Assembly: GCA_017442225.1 (NCBI GenBank)
Contig: JAFSAR010000013.1
Coordinates: 1 to 59,361 of the forward strand
Direction: 5' to 3'
DNA: 59,361 nucleotides
Source: Clostridia bacterium
GTDB lineage: Bacteria > Bacillota > Clostridia > Oscillospirales > Acutalibacteraceae
The notes beneath the pieces were generated by a model. The model was not told where the DNA came from. It worked only from the letters and a program-made list of their open reading frames with translations, and ran no database searches. A program made the translations under genes and the position numbers. Of the stretch, positions 58,219-59,361 are shown one piece after another (positions within the stretch are counted from its first letter, which is position 1; each line of letters starts with the position of its first letter).

Positions 58219-59168
58219 TGAAGATATTACTATCTGACTGTTCTACCCTTGCTCAAAATAATGACTTGGATATCACCGTATTCCAGCAATACGGTGATGT
58301 TGTTTATAACAAGAATATATCGCGTGACGAATTGCTTGCCACAGTACACGAATACGATATGATTTTGTGCAACAAAACAATAATTGATAAAACTGTAATT
58401 GAAAAGGCAAAAAAGCTTAAATATATAGGCCTTTTTGCAACGGGTTACAATAATATTGATATTACCATTGCAAAAGAACACGGCATCACCGTTTGCAACG
58501 CGGGCAGTTATTCTACAAGCGCCGTAGCACAACAGGTATTTGCCTATATTTTAAATCATTATAATGCTGTAAATCGTTATAACGATTTTGTTCAAAACGG
58601 TGGTTGGCAAGGCTCCCCTACCTTTTCGGTGCTATGCTTTCCTACCGACGAACTAAAAAATAAAACCATAGGTATTATAGGCTACGGCAGTATAGGACGT
58701 CGCGTAGCAGAAATCGCACTCGCTTTTGAAATGAATGTTTTAGTTTATACAAGAACGCCAAAAGATGATAACCGCGTAAAATTTGTATTCCTCGATGAAC
58801 TATTAAAGACAAGCGATATTGTAACACCACACTGTCCGCTCAATGAAGACAGTAAGGAAATGTTTAATAAGAAAACTTTTGCTAAAATGCGTGACGGCGC
58901 ATACTTTATAAACACGGCGCGCGGGGGTGTTGTAAATGAGCAAGACCTTGCCGATGCGCTTAAAAACGGCAAGCTGTCGGGCGCGGCAATTGATGTTTTA
59001 AGTGAAGAACCAATGTCTAAAAACTGTGTTTTAAAGGGTGTACCAAACCTTATTATCACCCCCCACACCGCATGGGCGCCGCTTGCAACACGCAAACGTT
59101 TGCTTGGTATTGCAGAGGATAATATAAATGCGTTTTTAAACGGAACACCAAAAAATCAAATCGTATAA
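58215..59168 (+). CDS. D-2-hydroxyacid dehydrogenase
   Basis: A 317-residue NAD-dependent dehydrogenase of the D-isomer-specific 2-hydroxyacid family (glycerate/hydroxypyruvate-like). The NAD-binding motif is IGIIGYGSIGRRVAEIA (about 151-167). Catalytic residues are Arg in INTARGGVVNE (about 233), Glu in DVLSEEP (about 262) and His in TPHTAW (about 279). The N-terminal domain (LLSDCSTL to GLFATGYNNID) is the family substrate domain. ATG at 58215 or 58218; overlaps the DUF896 gene (ATGA). Substrate undetermined. Confidence 0.9.
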   Translation: MMKILLSDCSTLAQNNDLDITVFQQYGDVVYNKNISRDELLATVHEYDMILCNKTIIDKTVIEKAKKLKYIGLFATGYNNIDITIAKEHGITVCNAGSYSTSAVAQQVFAYILNHYNAVNRYNDFVQNGGWQGSPTFSVLCFPTDELKNKTIGIIGYGSIGRRVAEIALAFEMNVLVYTRTPKDDNRVKFVFLDELLKTSDIVTPHCPLNEDSKEMFNKKTFAKMRDGAYFINTARGGVVNEQDLADALKNGKLSGAAIDVLSEEPMSKNCVLKGVPNLIITPHTAWAPLATRKRLLGIAEDNINAFLNGTPKNQIV

Positions 59169-59169
59169 A

Positions 59170-59207
59170 AGTAAAAAGTCTTTGGAAATTCCAAAGACTT
59201 TTTACTT
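59170..59207. terminator. Bidirectional terminator at the end of the dehydrogenase gene
   Basis: AGTAAAAAGTCTTTGG (59170-59185) pairs with CCAAAGACTTTTTACT (59191-59206). It is shared with the convergent partial gene, whose stop codon (59202-59204) lies inside it. Confidence 0.88.
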
Positions 59208-59361
59208 TATTGAATTATAATAATCCTTCATCCGTTTTACATCCTCGGCTTGCGTGCCGTCTGATTCGCAGATAAAGGTGGGGCTACAATTTTTTTGCAC
59301 TACTAAATCAATCACGGGCTCAAAATCAGGACCGTAAACGGTGTCGGCAAAAGTGAGATGC
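59202..59361 (-). CDS. 3' end of a TIM-barrel (AP endonuclease 2-like) protein, partial
   Basis: The last 52 codons of a minus-strand gene that continues past the window end. The visible tail reads HLTFADTVYGPDFEPVIDLV and CESDGTQAEDVKRMKDYY and ends in NSIK. This is like the C-terminus of xylose-isomerase-like TIM-barrel/endonuclease IV proteins (CESDG with a terminal helix). The full protein lies outside, so the family call is tentative. Confidence 0.55.
   Translation of the reverse strand, partial: HLTFADTVYGPDFEPVIDLVVQKNCSPTFICESDGTQAEDVKRMKDYYNSIK

Overview
The window reads as a chromosomal segment of an anaerobic, endospore-forming, low-GC Gram-positive bacterium, most likely an uncultured gut Clostridia of the Oscillospiraceae/Ruminococcaceae type. 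The supporting evidence is an alpha/beta-type small acid-soluble spore protein, pyruvate:ferredoxin oxidoreductase, an NfnAB-type ferredoxin/NADPH transhydrogenase, DUF896 and DUF378 proteins, an ffs-dnaX-ybaB-recR cluster, a guanine riboswitch on xpt, strong AGGAGG ribosome sites, and many carbohydrate-active enzymes. The taxonomic placement is inference from gene content. I see no prophage, plasmid, transposase or CRISPR array.

Layout. 1-2.7 kb: rpmB, a phosphoglycolate-phosphatase-like HAD enzyme overlapping an MFS transporter, and a dCMP deaminase. 2.7-7.6 kb: an AraC-type regulator divergent from a sugar operon (ROK kinase, GH2 beta-mannosidase, SIS sugar-phosphate isomerase). 7.6-8.26 kb: tRNA-Arg(TCT) followed by two terminators, a duplicated tRNA 3' end, a folded element and an AT-rich inverted repeat. 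8.26-12.6 kb: a DUF4091/GH123-like protein, a GH127-type beta-L-arabinofuranosidase and a polysaccharide deacetylase. 12.6-18 kb: a dispersed palindrome, the spore protein, a DUF378 membrane protein, acyl-ACP thioesterase and nifJ. 18.2-21.7 kb: an AT-rich protein with three glycosyltransferase domains. 21.8-27.75 kb: one riboswitch-controlled unit for purine uptake and salvage (xpt, BMP-family lipoprotein, ABC ATPase, two permeases). 27.8-30.5 kb: a COG2509-type flavoprotein and enolase. 30.6-36.9 kb: rlmB, a degenerate P-type-ATPase-like membrane protein, metG, tatD and an Asn-rich microprotein. 37-41.2 kb: potABCD behind a long structured leader. 41.3-43.6 kb: nfnAB. 43.7-45.6 kb: a GHL6-type glycosidase. 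45.7-52.3 kb: the arginine operon argGCJBDF with ARG boxes. 52.3-55.1 kb: a tightly overlapping four-gene operon (hexapeptide protein, NUDIX, RING-finger membrane protein, YjjG-type nucleotidase). 55.2-58.2 kb: SRP RNA, dnaX, ybaB, recR and a DUF896 gene. 58.2-59.4 kb: a D-2-hydroxyacid dehydrogenase and the 3' end of a minus-strand TIM-barrel gene.

How it fits together. PFOR makes reduced ferredoxin and NfnAB exchanges those electrons with NADPH, as expected of a fermenter. Two carbohydrate loci and a separate GHL6 gene point to use of plant or host glycans rich in mannose and arabinose. The arginine operon makes citrulline and argininosuccinate from glutamate with ArgJ recycling the acetyl group; argH is not in the window. 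Guanine sensing appears to control both hypoxanthine/xanthine salvage and purine-nucleoside import in one transcript.

Most unusual items: (1) the P-type-ATPase-like protein that has lost the DKTGT, CPC and GDGxND motifs; (2) the tRNA-Arg 3'-end duplication enclosing a folded ~130-nt module; (3) the potA leader, in which an 11-nt segment exactly complements the Shine-Dalgarno region and can alternatively fold locally; (4) a palindromic repeat family whose two copies are permuted versions of each other.
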